A stretch of DNA of 64,000 nucleotides from positions 488,008-552,007 of the forward strand of contig JADCRB010000090.1 in NCBI GenBank assembly GCA_021464245.1. Direction: 5' to 3'. Position 1 is the first letter of the stretch. Each line of letters starts with the position of its first letter. The notes under the pieces were generated by a model. That model was given only the letters and a program-made list of their open reading frames with translations. It searched no databases and was not told where the DNA came from. The DNA is from Carallia brachiata. Taxonomy: Eukaryota > Streptophyta > Magnoliopsida > Malpighiales > Rhizophoraceae. The translations under genes were made by a program, and so were the position numbers. Positions 23,458-36,019 of the stretch are shown here, piece after piece.

Positions 23458-24621
23458 CTTAATAGGCAGAAAGATCCAAAAGGAAGGGTGCGAATGTTTA
23501 CTGGAAGGCTTAAACACGTAGTGCTGCTCAATGCGTCCATCTTCCAAGTTGAAAATTCCCGTGTCACGAGGCCCTCTTTCTTGGTGAACAGGCACATCAA
23601 TAAAATCATCAGTGTAATATATGGAATTTGGTTTGCATCCAGAGAATCAGAGGCCTTTATTGAAGTTGAATAATGTCTCCCAAAAACAAAGCATCGCCAT
23701 CCATATCGTTAATCTCGATCTTCTCTACCAAAAGTCCGGTCTCGTCATCAAATACCAATTTAGAAATCTTAAATCTCTCTGTGATAAAATTATCATTCAT
23801 GAATCTCTGAACGAATAATAAGTCTCCCCTTGATGATTCCACAAGGTATACCCGTTCAGCATATGGTTCATTTTGTGGTGACAACACTTTTATGCTGGCT
23901 AGCTGAAGAAAATCAATCTTTGTCCGAACGGTACGATGCATACGGTCATCGCCTGAGAAGAATTTTTTGTGCAAGCTTCTCTCGATAGTTGATATCGAAC
24001 GAAATAATCTTGCCATAATGTTCCACAGCATACACTAAGTTTTGTGGAACACAAAGTCACTAAAGATTAAGTGATTTCGATCAATCAGTGTCCACTCTTG
24101 TCACATGATCTCAGGAAAGCTAATCTACAACATCCGCCATAGATTGCAACAACTGCATAATTTTCAGGGGACAAAAGAGGATCGGCAGACAGTAGAACCT
24201 TGAGCCAATCAGGACATGTGTCAGAAATAAAATCAAGAGGAGGGAGAGTGATTGTGATGCCACCCTTGAAAGGGTTTAGTAGAGTCACTTCATATTTCTT
24301 GCTGTCGAGAAAGGCCAACCAGCCATAAGAAGAGCCGCAACATCTTTTATTGTAAGGCACGGATAACAGGGGAGCGTCGCAGAATTTTCCTTCAAAAACA
24401 TTGTACAATCTCCGCTTTGTTCGGGGATTCTTCGATGGGATCAGAAGCATTGGAGGGTGTTTCTGATAAGGGTTTCTAGCATTATATTCCTTCGCAACTG
24501 AGTGCCAATTGATGCAAACCCCAGCAAACCAAATACGATCGAGTGCCTCATGTAGATTCTCTAAAACTATATCAAGGATCAATGACGGAAGATTTGCCCA
24601 ATCTGATTTGCCAGAAGCCAT
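23458..24621 (-). pseudogene. F-box/DUF295 gene, copy C, several frameshifts
   Basis: Opens MASGKSDWANLPSLILDIVL and remains in frame for about 175 codons through CDAPLLSVPYNKRCCGSSYG and YGGCCRLAFLRSCDK. A base is then missing near 24095 (ACAAGAGTGG for ATAAAAAGTGG). Further shifts occur near 23960-24000 and at 23672 (GACATTATT for GACAATTATT), and the normal stop is lost by a small deletion near 23465, so the frame runs on to 23329. It is the longest intact F-box half of the three. Same family role as the others: putative SCF substrate receptor, here broken. Confidence 0.87.
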
Positions 24622-25080
24622 ATTCGATTATTTGTGACTAGTTTCTTTCGCTAAGGGGAAGAAAAAAAAAAAAAAAAACAAAGAAAGCCATAGTTAATTG
24701 TGTCCAAAGCAGAGAAGAAATTTACAACATATATAGCTTGCATCAAAGAAGCTGGAAAAGAAGAAAAGACAAAAGAAAAAGAAAATATTTCTTTTCGGTT
24801 TTTGTGTGTGTCTACCTTAAATTTTCAAATCCTGGTGTCCAAACAGATACACTTGGCTTTGTTAAATTCCTCTGTCTAGAAAAAACTAACATTAACATGT
24901 ATTATGTTGTATATATATTCATGCAGAACTTGTATTAATACCTACCAGGCCAATAAAAAAAAAAAAGAAAAAGAAAAAACTAGTGAATTGAACCATAATT
25001 AAGCATTGGATTTTAGTTTAACGTACCTAAGATTGATGAATGTGGCAGAGGGCAGGGATGTCTCCGACACATTCGCTACA

Positions 25081-25123
<43 letters not shown>

Positions 25124-25130
25124 TCACAAG
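24622..25130. repeat. Upstream part of the third duplication block
   Basis: Matches the inverted-duplication arms: ACATATATAGCTTGCATC with the 11000 region, GAACTTGTATTAATACCTACC with 12800, and the CCAATGC-type block with 15050 (seen here as AAGCATTGGATTTTAGTT). It shows that F-box copy C came from the same duplicated unit, in the same orientation as copy A. A (TA)n run occupies 25086-25121. Confidence 0.7.
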
Positions 25131-25877
25131 CAATTAAGGACTAGGATCACGTACGAGACTTGGCCTTCAAGCTAAATATGGTTTCTATAAGGGAAATTCT
25201 TTTTCCTAGTTGTTTATGAATTAAATTAATTGAAATTTCCTGAACAGGAGAGAAAAGAATGAACTAAACAAATAATAATAATAAAATTTAATAATGTTTT
25301 GTTTGTTGTCATACCTTAGAATCCCACATCATAGGCATAACAAATAAATAAATTATTTAAACTTTTCCTCTTTCTTATTAATTTGATGGGAAATTTTAAA
25401 TGATAATTTGATGCAGTTCAACTTTAAATTTGCTAATTGGGGAGAGCAGACCAATTCTAACAATGACTAGAACGTTTAAGGGTTTAAGCGCAAATTTCAT
25501 GTAGAGAAATATTAGGCAACAATAATTAGATAATAATAAAATAAAATAAATTATTGAATAATTAAAATTTTAAAAAAAATGAACAATTAAATATTATTAG
25601 ATGAAGTATATAACTACTTTAATACTATATAAACTTAAGTTATGCAGTGAAACTTTTTCATGTATGTCTACCCCTAGGAGGATTAAATTCGTAACAACAA
25701 AGATTGGCCCGAGCCAACAAAATAAACTAAAATTTCCTAAATAGGAGAGAGTGAATGAAAAATAAACAAAAATAAAAAAAAATAGAGGCTTAATTGTTTT
25801 GTTGTCACATGATAACCTTATGATCCCACTTCGTGACGCATAACAATTTGAAATTTTACTTACTTTTGTACACCTAA

Positions 25878-26495
25878 ATATAAGTGTCAAAACGGGTCAT
25901 CGGGTTGGATTCGGGTTGGGTCACTTCGGGTTCGGGTCACTTCGGGTCGGGTTACTTACGGGTCAAGTTATCTTCGGGTTATTTTGGGTTGGGTCACTTC
26001 GGGTTCGGGTCAATCCACGGGTTGGTCACGTCATCAAAAATGATGACGTGACATTTTTTATTAAAAATTTTAAAAATTTCAAAAATTTTACTAAAAATTC
26101 TTAAAAATCAAAGAAAATCATATGATTGAAATAATTGAAAATTTTTCTTTTAAAATATTTTAAAAAATTAAAATAAAATTTAAAACTGTATAAAAAATCT
26201 CAAAATATTCTAAAAAAATTTATAATTAAGATTTATAATGAAAATAGTATAATCTATACTTTTTATAATATAAAATATACTAAATTTTTTAATTTTATTT
26301 TTTTGTTCCCTTAAGAAAAAAAAAAGTTCGGGTCAAACGGGCGGGTTAGGGTTGGGTCGGGTTTGACCCAAAGATTTTCGGGTCATTCGGGTTCGGGTCA
26401 TTTCGGGTTAGGTCATCCTTCGGGTCGGGTTCAGGTCGTATTTTTTCGGGCGGGTTCGGGCCAACCCATCGGGTCGGGTCAAAAATCGACACCTC
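25878..26495. mobile_element. Non-autonomous element with GGGTC/TTCGGGT subterminal repeats
   Basis: TACACCTAA lies directly outside both ends (25869-25877 and 26496-26504), a 9-bp target duplication. The left end reads GTGTCAAAACGGGTCATCGG and the right end, reversed, GTGTCGATTTTTGACCCGAC. Both subterminal zones are dense in TTCGGGTCGGGT repeats. The centre is AT-rich and non-coding. Mutator-like is the best class by target size. Confidence 0.85.
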
Positions 26496-26504
26496 TACAC
26501 CTAA

Positions 26505-28790
26505 GTAAGAAATTTAACTTTTTTTTTTTTTTACGTATAATTCACTTCTAATCATATAATACATAATAACTGAAAATAATACAAAATAAGTAAGATCTTT
26601 TTAAAAAAAAAATTAATAAATAAATTTATAAAATATAATATTATGAGTGAGTTATACAAAATAAAAGTAAATAAAAATAACAACCACAATTAAACTTTTC
26701 CTCTATGTTTAATCTCTTATGCGCCGGTTTCTTCTGGAATTAGACTACTTCTTTTGGAAGCCTTGATTTTTTTTTCATAAATAAAAAAAAATGTGAGTCA
26801 AATTATAAATTTCTTTTGAATAAATATGATCTTTACTGGTACTGTGATTATTTACTAAATAAATACCCTTTCCATTCAAGAAAATATCATCGGCAGAAGT
26901 TATACACGACTTAAAAGCTTCCAAACGACAGGCATAAATGGGTAGACAAATATATAGTTGCTGAAGAGGCCTGACTTGACCTGGAGTTGTGGAAGAAACA
27001 GAAAACTGAATTTTTTTTCAGAAATCCAATATTTAGAAGACCACCAATAAAACTTTAATTTCAGATTTAATCAGGATTAAATGCATAAAAAATTTTATTG
27101 TCATTTCAAATTTTTCCTTCTTTTTTATAATTCACTATTTTACTTGATTTGATCATGTCTTTATAATTATAGTATTTTTGTACATTTAGGCTGTTAATGT
27201 CCGACAAGTCCCGGCATAGAGAATAGGTAGGTCCATCCGAAGCCGTCACCCCCAATATCGTAGCCTGCACAACAATTAGCCCCCCAATACACTCACCAAA
27301 CAGAAAACCTGCTTTGGCATGTAATTGTTAGAGTGTGGTAAATATATAATGTTTTAGATTGTTGAATCATGAAATATATATTAAATTTAAAAAAATAAAT
27401 AAACTATTATATGTCATTGAATTAGTTAACCTCACTAAATGTATCCACAGTCTTGCTCATCCCAAAAATCATTCTTGCTCTTCTTGGTTGCTTGCTCTCT
27501 TTTCCATGAAAATCATTTATTTTGCAGAATTTGTTAGTTCTTCACGAAACCATGAATTCAATTCTGAGCTAATATGAATGAATTGTGACGCCCACATTAC
27601 AAAAAAAAAAAAAAAAAAAAAAAAGAAGAGGAAGCTCCATTACTTGCATTCTTTATGTGACTTTATTGCCAAGTGTGAAAATGGGTAAATCTGAATTGAT
27701 GGGGTATTTACGGTACATTTATGGCTAAAGGAAAGAATGTTGTCATGCCACTATCACATTTTTAATTTTATTATTCTTTTTGTCGATATTTCAATTTTTA
27801 TTCCTCAAAAGGAACCAGATATTTTGGCTAATGAAAATTGGATGGAGAAAATAATATTAGCATTAAAAGTGAATAATATTTAGCAGACTGCCTATGAAGT
27901 GGACTGATATCTACCAATATTTACTGCCTCTTTGGACTAGAAATGTTTCACTTTCACTAAGCTTTCAAGTTTACAGCTTGTTTTGAAGCTTTCATGTTTT
28001 ACAAATAGTTTTGGTTTTGATTCGGCTTTTGTGCTCTCGCCAGACACTTTGTATTCATTGATTTTGGGTATCCTTTCTAGTGCGTTGAATAAAAATACAT
28101 TTGTTGTTAAAAAAAAAAAACAAAGATATTTATTGCATTGGAATTGTCATTTAATATTACGTGGTCAAAAAAAAAAAAAAGAAAAAGACATGTCAATTGC
28201 CTTCTCCAATACCCAAAACTATGCCTATTACGTAGTATTGTATGGTTCAAAAAACTGTAACTAACATTGTTGTTGGTTAGCATGTACCTCTACAAATACA
28301 GTAAAGTCAAGTAATAAATGAATATCAAAACAAAGCTTAGATGTTGATTTGTATTTTATGTATAATTTAATTGGTCTAAGCGAGCCTAGTGATGTCGATT
28401 AAATAGGTCCTATTTTCAAACCAAATCTCTTATATATCTACCATCAAGTCAACTTAGAGTGCTTTGGCCAAAAAAAAATAGTTCTTACATGTTATATCAG
28501 GACCGAAGAGACATAAATTATTTTGATATAAGAAATCAAATTCGACTTTTCCAAAATGATTTATGGATTCAATTTGATATCAGATAATTTATTGTTAGTA
28601 CAATTTTAATTTAACTCATTTTTTATGAGTATAATTATTTATAATCTTATACAATAAAATAATTAGAGTCTAATTGAAATTAAAATGAAAAGATAAAATT
28701 AAATTAGATTGTATAAGATCATTAATGAGTTATATTTACAAACAAAAATTAGTAAAAACAACAAACATCAAGCATATATGAACAATTAAG
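26505..28790. other. Intergenic, no supported gene
   Basis: AT-rich sequence with A-tracts near 27600, 28110 and 28170. No ORF resembles a known family. Confidence 0.5.
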
Positions 28791-28989
28791 AGCCCATTTG
28801 GTATCATTTTTATTTTCTATTTTTCGTTTATTTTTCACAAAAAATAGAAAACATGTTTGGTATAATTTTTTTTTGCTATTTTTTGTTGAAAAGTTGAAAG
28901 TATATTTCAAAGAAAAAAACAAATTGGGAAAACAATGAAATAATGTTTTCCTAATTTATGTTTCACTTTCTTCTTTACACTTTTTCTCA

Positions 28990-29590
28990 CAACTTTTTCT
29001 TTCTCTATCCACCTTCTTCACCACATCTCTCTCTACTCACACTCTCTCAATCCCTCTATTTTTTCTCTCTCTACTCATTCTCTATCTACTCTCTCTCTCT
29101 TTTTCTCTCTCTACCATTCTCTCTATTCACTCTCTCTACCCTCTCTCTCTCTCTTTTCTCTCTCTACTCACTCTCTCTCTCTCCATTTTCTCCCTCAACC
29201 ATTCTCTCTATTCACTGTCTCTCTATCGTCTCTGTCTCCTTTTTCACTTGCTACCATTCTCTCTACTTATTCTCTCTCTAATCACTCTCTCTCCTTGTTC
29301 TCTCTTTACTTATTCTCCTCCTATCCTCTCTCTTCTTTTTCTTTCTCTATCATTCACTCTACTTGTTCTCTCTCTATCGTTTCTCTCTACCCTTACTCTC
29401 TCTACTCATATCAACTCGTTTTTGCTCTACGTTCTCTCTCTCTCTCTCCCCTTTCTCTCTCTCTATCCATTTTCTATCATCTCTCTCTAATGATTCTTTT
29501 TACTTTCATCTCTCTATCAACCATTCTATATATTTTTTTCTCTCTCTATTTATACTCTTTTTACCATTTCTCTCACTATCCTTTCTCTAT
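28990..29590. repeat. Long CT-rich low-complexity tract
   Basis: About 600 bases of degenerate CTCTCT and CTCTACT units. Upstream text at 28795 (GAGCCCATTTGGTATCATTT) looks like the left end of a MITE, but I could not find a matching right end. All ORFs here are Ser/Leu/Phe-rich products of the repeat. Confidence 0.9.
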
Positions 29591-29810
29591 CTACTTTTTT
29601 ATTCTTATAAAAAAAATAAAAGTTGACAGTAATAAATATAAAAATTCAATATTTCTTGCTTTTGCATTTGTAAACTAAAAAATACTTTTCCTTTTTTTTA
29701 ATTTATTTTTGATCTCGTATTTAGGAAATATGCGTCGGGTTCTTCTCAAAATTTTACTGTTTCTTTTGGAAGTTACGATCTTTATTTTACCATGATTATT
29801 TATTAAATAA

Positions 29811-30615
29811 GGGTGTGTTTGTTTGAGATGAAAACTACTTCTGAGAAATCATTTGTTCCATTTTACAGCGTTTGGGGCCCGAATTTTAATTGGTCAACAG
29901 AAAATCAACTCCCCGTCAAAGCGAGCCCATGTTTATTTGTTCAAAAATGTCGTACGCGCAAAACAAGCGAACAAAATTTTTGAAAACTAATACACGATAT
30001 TAAAAAAAAAAAGAAAAACAGACACAACAGAGAAGAGAAGAAGAGAGAGAGTGAAGCGTAGAGAGAAAGTTAACAGAGAGAGTGGAGAGAGTGTGCGAAG
30101 AGAGAGAGAGTTAACAGGGAGAGAATGGAGAGAGAGTTAAAAGAGAGGAAGAGTGGAGAGAGAGAGAGAGAGAGAGTTGAGAGAGAGTGTCTGTGTGATG
30201 AGAGAGATAGAGAGTCAACATAGAGAAATAGTCGAGTGAGAGAGAGAGCAAATAAAGAGAATTAATAGAGAGAGAAAGCATGATGAGAAAGAGAGAGTTA
30301 ATAAAAATAGTGGAGAAAGAGAGGGGGAGAGAGAGAGAGAAAAAGAGAGAGAGAGAGAGAGTTATGTAATAGAGAGACTTATGAGAGAGAGAGAGAGGGA
30401 AAATTATGATAGAAAGAGAGAGACAGAGAGTAAAAATAATAGGGAGAGCGAGAAAAAAAAAGATGAAAAAAAAAAGACAAAAATTTCACCAAACACAAAA
30501 AGATATTTTCAATACTACAACCAAATATCAGAATAGAAAATGATGTTCCAAAATTGTATTATTCTCAACAAATAATATTTCAGAATTTTATTTTTCTCAG
30601 CAAACAAACAGACCC
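29811..30615. mobile_element. Tourist-like (PIF/Harbinger) MITE with a GA-repeat core
   Basis: GGGTGTGTTTGTTTG (left) and CAAACAAACAGACCC (right) are inverted with one mismatch. TAA lies outside both ends (29808-29810 and 30616-30618), the target duplication of PIF/Harbinger elements. Between 30025 and 30430 the body is almost entirely GAGAGA units, the opposite strand composition to the CT tract 500 bases upstream. Confidence 0.75.
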
Positions 30616-31167
30616 TAAATGATCTTTCATTTTACTTGTTCTCTTCATAGTTGCTAGAACGTAAAGAAACTATTTCTCTGTTAGATTCATTTTTTGTGGT
30701 AAGTCATAGTTTAATCTTATGTAACACTTAATAGTCACATAATTTATCTAATTATATACAATAATTTATCTATTTTATTTTAAATTTTAATTATATAATT
30801 GTACATATTACTTTATTCTTAGTTTGACTTACCTAAAAATCTCACTAAATATTTCTTTCACTCTTATCACTCATTTTCACATGTTTGTTGAAATATATAA
30901 TTTACGAGAGAATTACAAATAAGATACTTGTTAATTTTATCTCTTTTTGTGTAGGTAAAACTAACTCATAATCTAACACTACACAAATATTATTTTTATT
31001 TTTTATTTAAGTGGACGCTACTTATTTTGTGGTGTAAGATTATAAATAAGTTATACTTACTAAAAAAAAGAAAGTCAAATTAGAAATCCCCACAAATAAT
31101 ATACTTTGCCATTCGTATGTGTTCTTTATAAATTCATTTATTTAATATTTTTGTCCTTTGAAACTTG

Positions 31168-31235
31168 TAGTCTAGCAGTTAGGGGATAGTGATAATGAGC
31201 GAAGAACCTAAAATTTGAATATCAAATCTTTCAAT
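31168..31235 (+). repeat. tRNA-derived SINE-like head
   Basis: TAGTCTAGCAGTT resembles the A-box of plant SINEs, and AAATTTGAATATCAAA follows at the B-box distance. Decayed; no tail identified. Confidence 0.3.
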
Positions 31236-31379
31236 TAAGGATTAACCTTATAATTACTTCTACTATTTTTCAGTCCTCAATGTGTGTGCTTTGTTTTATT
31301 TTTTATTTCTTTTCTTTTTGTGGGTTTTTTTTTTTTTTTGGTAAATTGTGTGGGTTCTTTATAACATAAGGGGAAAGCT

Positions 31380-32180
31380 CAATCCGAGTAAGCCTCTTTT
31401 TACGAGCCCAACAACTGATCCATCAAAAATAAATGCCCAGACCTAAGAAGCTAAAGATAAGTTCTCAGGTTCAAGCCATTATTCTGTGATCCAGAAAGTC
31501 CCAACTATCCAAAATCCATATTACCCAAGAACTCGGGCCATAGCCCTTGGACCCTGAAACCAACCCCAACCAAAAGTATCACGTGAAAACAAGATCCAGA
31601 TTCGAATCTCCATAAAAGAACTTCCGGATCAAAGAAAAGCTTGGCAAAATCCGCGTGCCCTGGAAACCAAAAGCTACAAACACCAAAACCAAGCGAAACA
31701 AAAAATAATAATAATAACCAAAAGAAAAGATTGAAAGAAAACCCCAAATTTCTGAACCAAATACAAAACAAAAATCAGAATATACATAAAAACCTTGAAA
31801 ATCATATCCAAATCAAAGAACATATGTATTTAAATTCCAAAAACTAGAAAAAAAAAATAAAGGGAAATGGAAAAACAAGCACATCCAATCTTGGAGGTTA
31901 CAACCTAAAAAAAAATCTCTCGAGAAAACTTAGATCTCTATTCTAAAAACTTTGGGTTTCAATCATGGAAAAAAAAAGTGTAGAATTTATGAGGTTGGAG
32001 GAGTAGCCATTGAGCCTCCTAAGTTCTAATAGACACAAAAACCAAAACGTATATAAAAGAAAAGTTGAGCATATTAGGATTTTGTAAAAGAGAGGATTTT
32101 ATACACAAATTAAAACGGAGTGATTTTTTATTCAGTAGAGAGTTTTGGATCCTACAGAATCAGCCCATAGGCAATCTGAA
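31380..32180 (-). other. Possible 5' gene region (promoter, leader, first intron) without a body
   Basis: Read on the minus strand, a promoter-like stretch with GTGTATAAAATCC (about 32100) is followed by leader-like sequence, an ATG with a short frame, then a T-rich stretch with TTTCAG sites and a 88-codon frame rich in Phe and Leu, as seen in translated plant introns. Base composition differs from the AT-rich surroundings. No protein-coding body follows before 31370. This may be a captured or truncated gene start; evidence is compositional only. From 32181 to 32985 there is only AT-rich sequence. Confidence 0.25.
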
Positions 32181-32991
32181 CCAATTGTCCGTGGCATCCA
32201 AAAATGGTTAGCCCAAGTTATAGACGTGGAGCCCTGGTGGCTGTCCCTTCAACCAAAAAAGAAAAAAAAAACATCCTTAATCGAGCTGCAGACTAACTAG
32301 TTAAAAATAAGATTGTAATAATCGAATCGATTATAAAATTGGAATACTCAGAAGTTTAAGGTTCAACTATTTTAATTGAGATTGAACTAGTAAAATTAGT
32401 ATTTAATAGTAAACATATATATATAAATATACATTGTATAAAAATATTAAAAAGTAAAATATAATAATATATAAAATATAAGTTTTATACATATTATAAA
32501 ATTATATTTGAGAGATTTTTATATTTGTTTTATAATTTAAAATATGATAAAATTAAAAAATTAATTACTATACCAAAGAATAAAGATAGGTTGGCAATTA
32601 AGGAAAAGTTAATTTGAACATAATTTATTACATGATAAAATTGATTAATATATATATTGATAGAGTTTTAATAATGTGTTTTTGTTCAAAAAAATGTTTT
32701 GTAAACATTAACATAATTTTTAATAGATATAATTATATGTTATTCATAATTTAATACAAAACAAAAATTATTAGCACATACAAATTTTTCATTTTAAGTT
32801 ATCAAATAAAAGTAAAATAATAAATTACTTTTATATATTTAATAACAAGATTACGTATTTAAAATTGTAATATTATCAATAAACGAAGAAAATTTTGAAA
32901 AACAAAAAAAAGGGAAGATATAAAGTTATGGATTGGTGCTCGGCCCTTGAAGTAATAAAAGAATTGATTGTACATATAAGAGGGGGAAGAG

Positions 32992-33048
32992 TTGGCTTAG
33001 TGGTTTGACATTGACTAGGTAAACTTTGTGGCGTAAGTTCGAATTAGA
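32992..33048 (+). repeat. tRNA-derived SINE-like head
   Basis: TTGGCTTAGTGG (A-box-like) and AAGTTCGAATTAG (B-box-like, 33036-33048) have the spacing of a tRNA-derived promoter. The next element starts 38 bases downstream. Confidence 0.4.
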
Positions 33049-33085
33049 GGAAGACTAGAAAATAACACGTAGTAACCTGCTAACC

Positions 33086-33645
33086 AAGGATGCACGGACA
33101 CTCCTATTTTAAGGAAGTGTCCGTGTCGGACACTTCTCGGACACGGACACGGCACGGACACGTGTCCGACACGCCAAAAAGTGTCCGCTAAAAAAAATTT
33201 GAAAAAAAAAAATCGGACACGGCTCGGACACGCTGAGGACACGCGGACACGGCTAACAAAAAGAAAAGTAAAAAAATGAAAAGGGATGAGTTTTTTTTTT
33301 AAAAAAAAATTTAAATGAAGGAGAGTAGGAATTAGGAAAGATTTAAATTTTTTTTAAAGTTATCGTTTTTTATTAATATTTATTATTTAATATGTATTGT
33401 GAGATTTTAAATATACTTAAAAAATAATTTTATAAGATTATTTTAATCATTATTTATATATGTTATATTTTAGTTCTCATTTCTATTTTTTTTTTTAAAT
33501 AATATATTTACTTTCTATATATCTCTATATATATATATACATATCGGTCATGCCGTGTCCGTGTCCTAATTTTTTTAAAATTGACGTGTCGCCGTATCCG
33601 TGTCCTACGTGTCCGTGTCGCCGTGTCCGTGTCGGTGCAACCTAA
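33086..33645. mobile_element. Non-autonomous element with GTGTCCGTGTC subterminal repeats
   Basis: Ends AAGGATGCACGGACAC and GTGTCGGTGCAACCTAA are inverted. CTGCTAACC (33077-33085) and CTGCTAACT (33646-33654) flank it, 8 of 9 bases equal. Subterminal blocks are arrays of CGGACACG in one orientation on the left and CGTGTCCG on the right. AT-rich core, no ORF. Confidence 0.8.
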
Positions 33646-33986
33646 CTGCTAACTTACCACATCACTGTTTGGGATTCTGACCAATCCGAATAAATTAGGA
33701 TTTATTTGTTGGTTTTTGATCAATTCTCAAATTATTTAATTTTAAAGAGTAAATTGTATTAAATTAAAAATTAGTTCATGATTTATCTGATCAAATCGAT
33801 TAGTCTAATTCAATTTTGATAACGTTGTTAAAAGTATCCCAAATAATTGTCCTTTTGGTTGGCTCGTGTCACTTCCCAGAAGATTGAGGGGAATTTTGTT
33901 TTTTAATTTGCCTCATGAAGTTTCATTAACGAGCATTAAAAAGGTACTTGCCCTGTGTAAAATTAGCATGCGAAGAATGCTCTGGC

Positions 33987-35037
33987 TAACCCGTGAGCCG
34001 GTTTAAGTCCTGTGCGATTCGTATTATATAGTATCATGTTTAGATTAAGTACAAATAATATTAAGGTTGGAGTCGTACCTATATTTTCTCACACATGATC
34101 TAGGCCAAATACATTCGTGATGAGTTGGGGCCTAAGTACAACTCGATTTCAGGCACAGCACGAAATCTAAGTACGGCTCAAACACTAGCATTCTTAAAAA
34201 TAAGTTTAAAAATCAGATGAGAAAGAAGTACGCAACAAAATTTGAACCGATTCAAAGGAATAAAAGTGTCAATTTTATCTAATAGACTAAGAGTAATAGT
34301 TTATATATTTTCTTTATTTGTAAATTTTATTTAATAAATAAAATATATCATCATTTCATAAATTTTTTTTCTTTATTTTTTCTTAAAATATAAATTACAA
34401 AAGTTAAAGACAATATTTATATGATAAATTTATTTTAATTTCAACAAAAAATTATATATAATATATTGATACTTATACAAATAGTATAAATTATTTTATT
34501 TATATAAAAATGTTTTTATATTTTTAACAAAATAATGAAATAAAAATGAAAAAATAATTATTACTTATATAATATCACCATGAACTAGAGAATATTTTTA
34601 TTGTATTTTTTAAAAAAATTATTAGAAACAGCCATAAAATAGTCGTGAACAGCCTAAATATGATTAAAAAGGAAATATTAATTATATAATATAGTGCGAC
34701 TTAATTTAAGTACGATTAACGGCGTAGACACATCGTAGTTTAGGAATGATTTGAGGCTTATGCCCAACAAAATGAGCGGTTCAAGTATGACACGGTGAGC
34801 GACGCAGGCACAACATGGTAAGCAGTCTAGGTACAGCACGGATAATGGCTCAACCACGGTAACACGAGCCTATAATGCTTGGACTTGTAGACTGTGTCAG
34901 TCTCATTATCCAAATTTTAAAGTATCTTGCGACACGACACAAAAGATAAATGGGTTATATTAAAGTATTACATGAAATAAGTGGGTTTAAAAAAAATTAA
35001 TTCGTACCTGACACCGTACGGCCCATTTGATATATCT
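33987..35037. mobile_element. Candidate non-autonomous element with GCACGG-type repeats
   Basis: The two ends hold scattered GTACGGCTC, AGCACGG and GACACGG words around an AT-rich core, the same plan as the neighbouring elements. TGCTCTGGC (33978-33986) and TGCTTTGGC (35038-35046) could be a 9-bp target duplication. The terminal inverted repeat is weak, so boundaries are uncertain. Confidence 0.4.
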
Positions 35038-35046
35038 TGCTTTGGC

Positions 35047-36010
35047 TTAAAGCAAAGTATTAATAAAATTGTGAATAGAGTAGATTAAGTTTTTATCCAG
35101 CTACTCTTGATTTACTTAATTTTAGAAATATCTAGGTATTTGATTCAAATTCTAATTTTTTTAGTATATTTTTTCTATGTGTAGTATTAGACAGTATTTT
35201 AGTAATTGGTTTGTAATTTTTGTTAGTATTTTAATATAATTATAATTTCAACATTTTTTGTATTTACTCAATTACTATCTAATACACTTTGCAATTTATT
35301 TAATTCATTTTCACATTTATTCATATACGTTCACGCAACACAAATACTCATAATTAAGAAAAATGAAAGGAAAAAGGAAAATAATTTCTAGAAAAAGAAA
35401 ATAAAAATAATCATAAATTCTTTGTTTTGTTTTCGTAGAGAGGAACAAAAAGAAAAATATATTTTCAAATTTACCTTTTGTTTGTTAAAAAGGAAAAAAA
35501 AAATACTCATAATTTAAATATTTTTTTTAAAAAATGAAAAAACTCTCAAATACATTTTTGGCTTTTCAAAAAGAAAAAATATCTGTAATTCAAGTCTCTC
35601 TCTATCTTTTCATTTAAATAAAATACATTCAAAGATAAACTTTCTAATAAATATAATAGTCCAGCATATCGCGCTGCGAGCCTAATATTAGTACTCAACC
35701 AAAGAGGGATGTACTACTCAACTACAATATTCAAATTAAATAAAGCTACCCAAACGGGTCCGTTGAAAAGGTACTCAGCAACAACAACAAAATTAAAGCT
35801 TTTATATTTGACATATATAATGCAGACAAATTTAAAAATTTGGACTACCCCGATGTATCTTTCTTTTGGTTCAATTGAACTAAAATGAAGTGTTAATTAT
35901 TGAATTCAGACTTCATTTCTTCCTATCCAAATTTATGCTTGGTGTAAAGTGACTACTATGATGTCTTCAACAGATCTCAACTTGTGGCCAACAAAAAAAA
36001 TAGATCTCAA
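35047..36010. other. Intergenic, no supported gene
   Basis: AT-rich with several A- and T-tracts. A possible MITE end (AAACGGGTCC) lies near 35755 but I could not pair it reliably. Confidence 0.45.
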
Positions 36011-36019
36011 ACTCAATGT

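Noticed and set aside
28958..29678. Several overlapping Ser/Leu/Phe-rich ORFs
   Set aside because: Products of the CT-rich low-complexity tract; open in more than one frame.
35028..35763. MITE with ends GGCCCATTTGATAT and AAACGGGTCC
   Set aside because: End similarity is weak, no target duplication was found, and the left end overlaps another candidate element.
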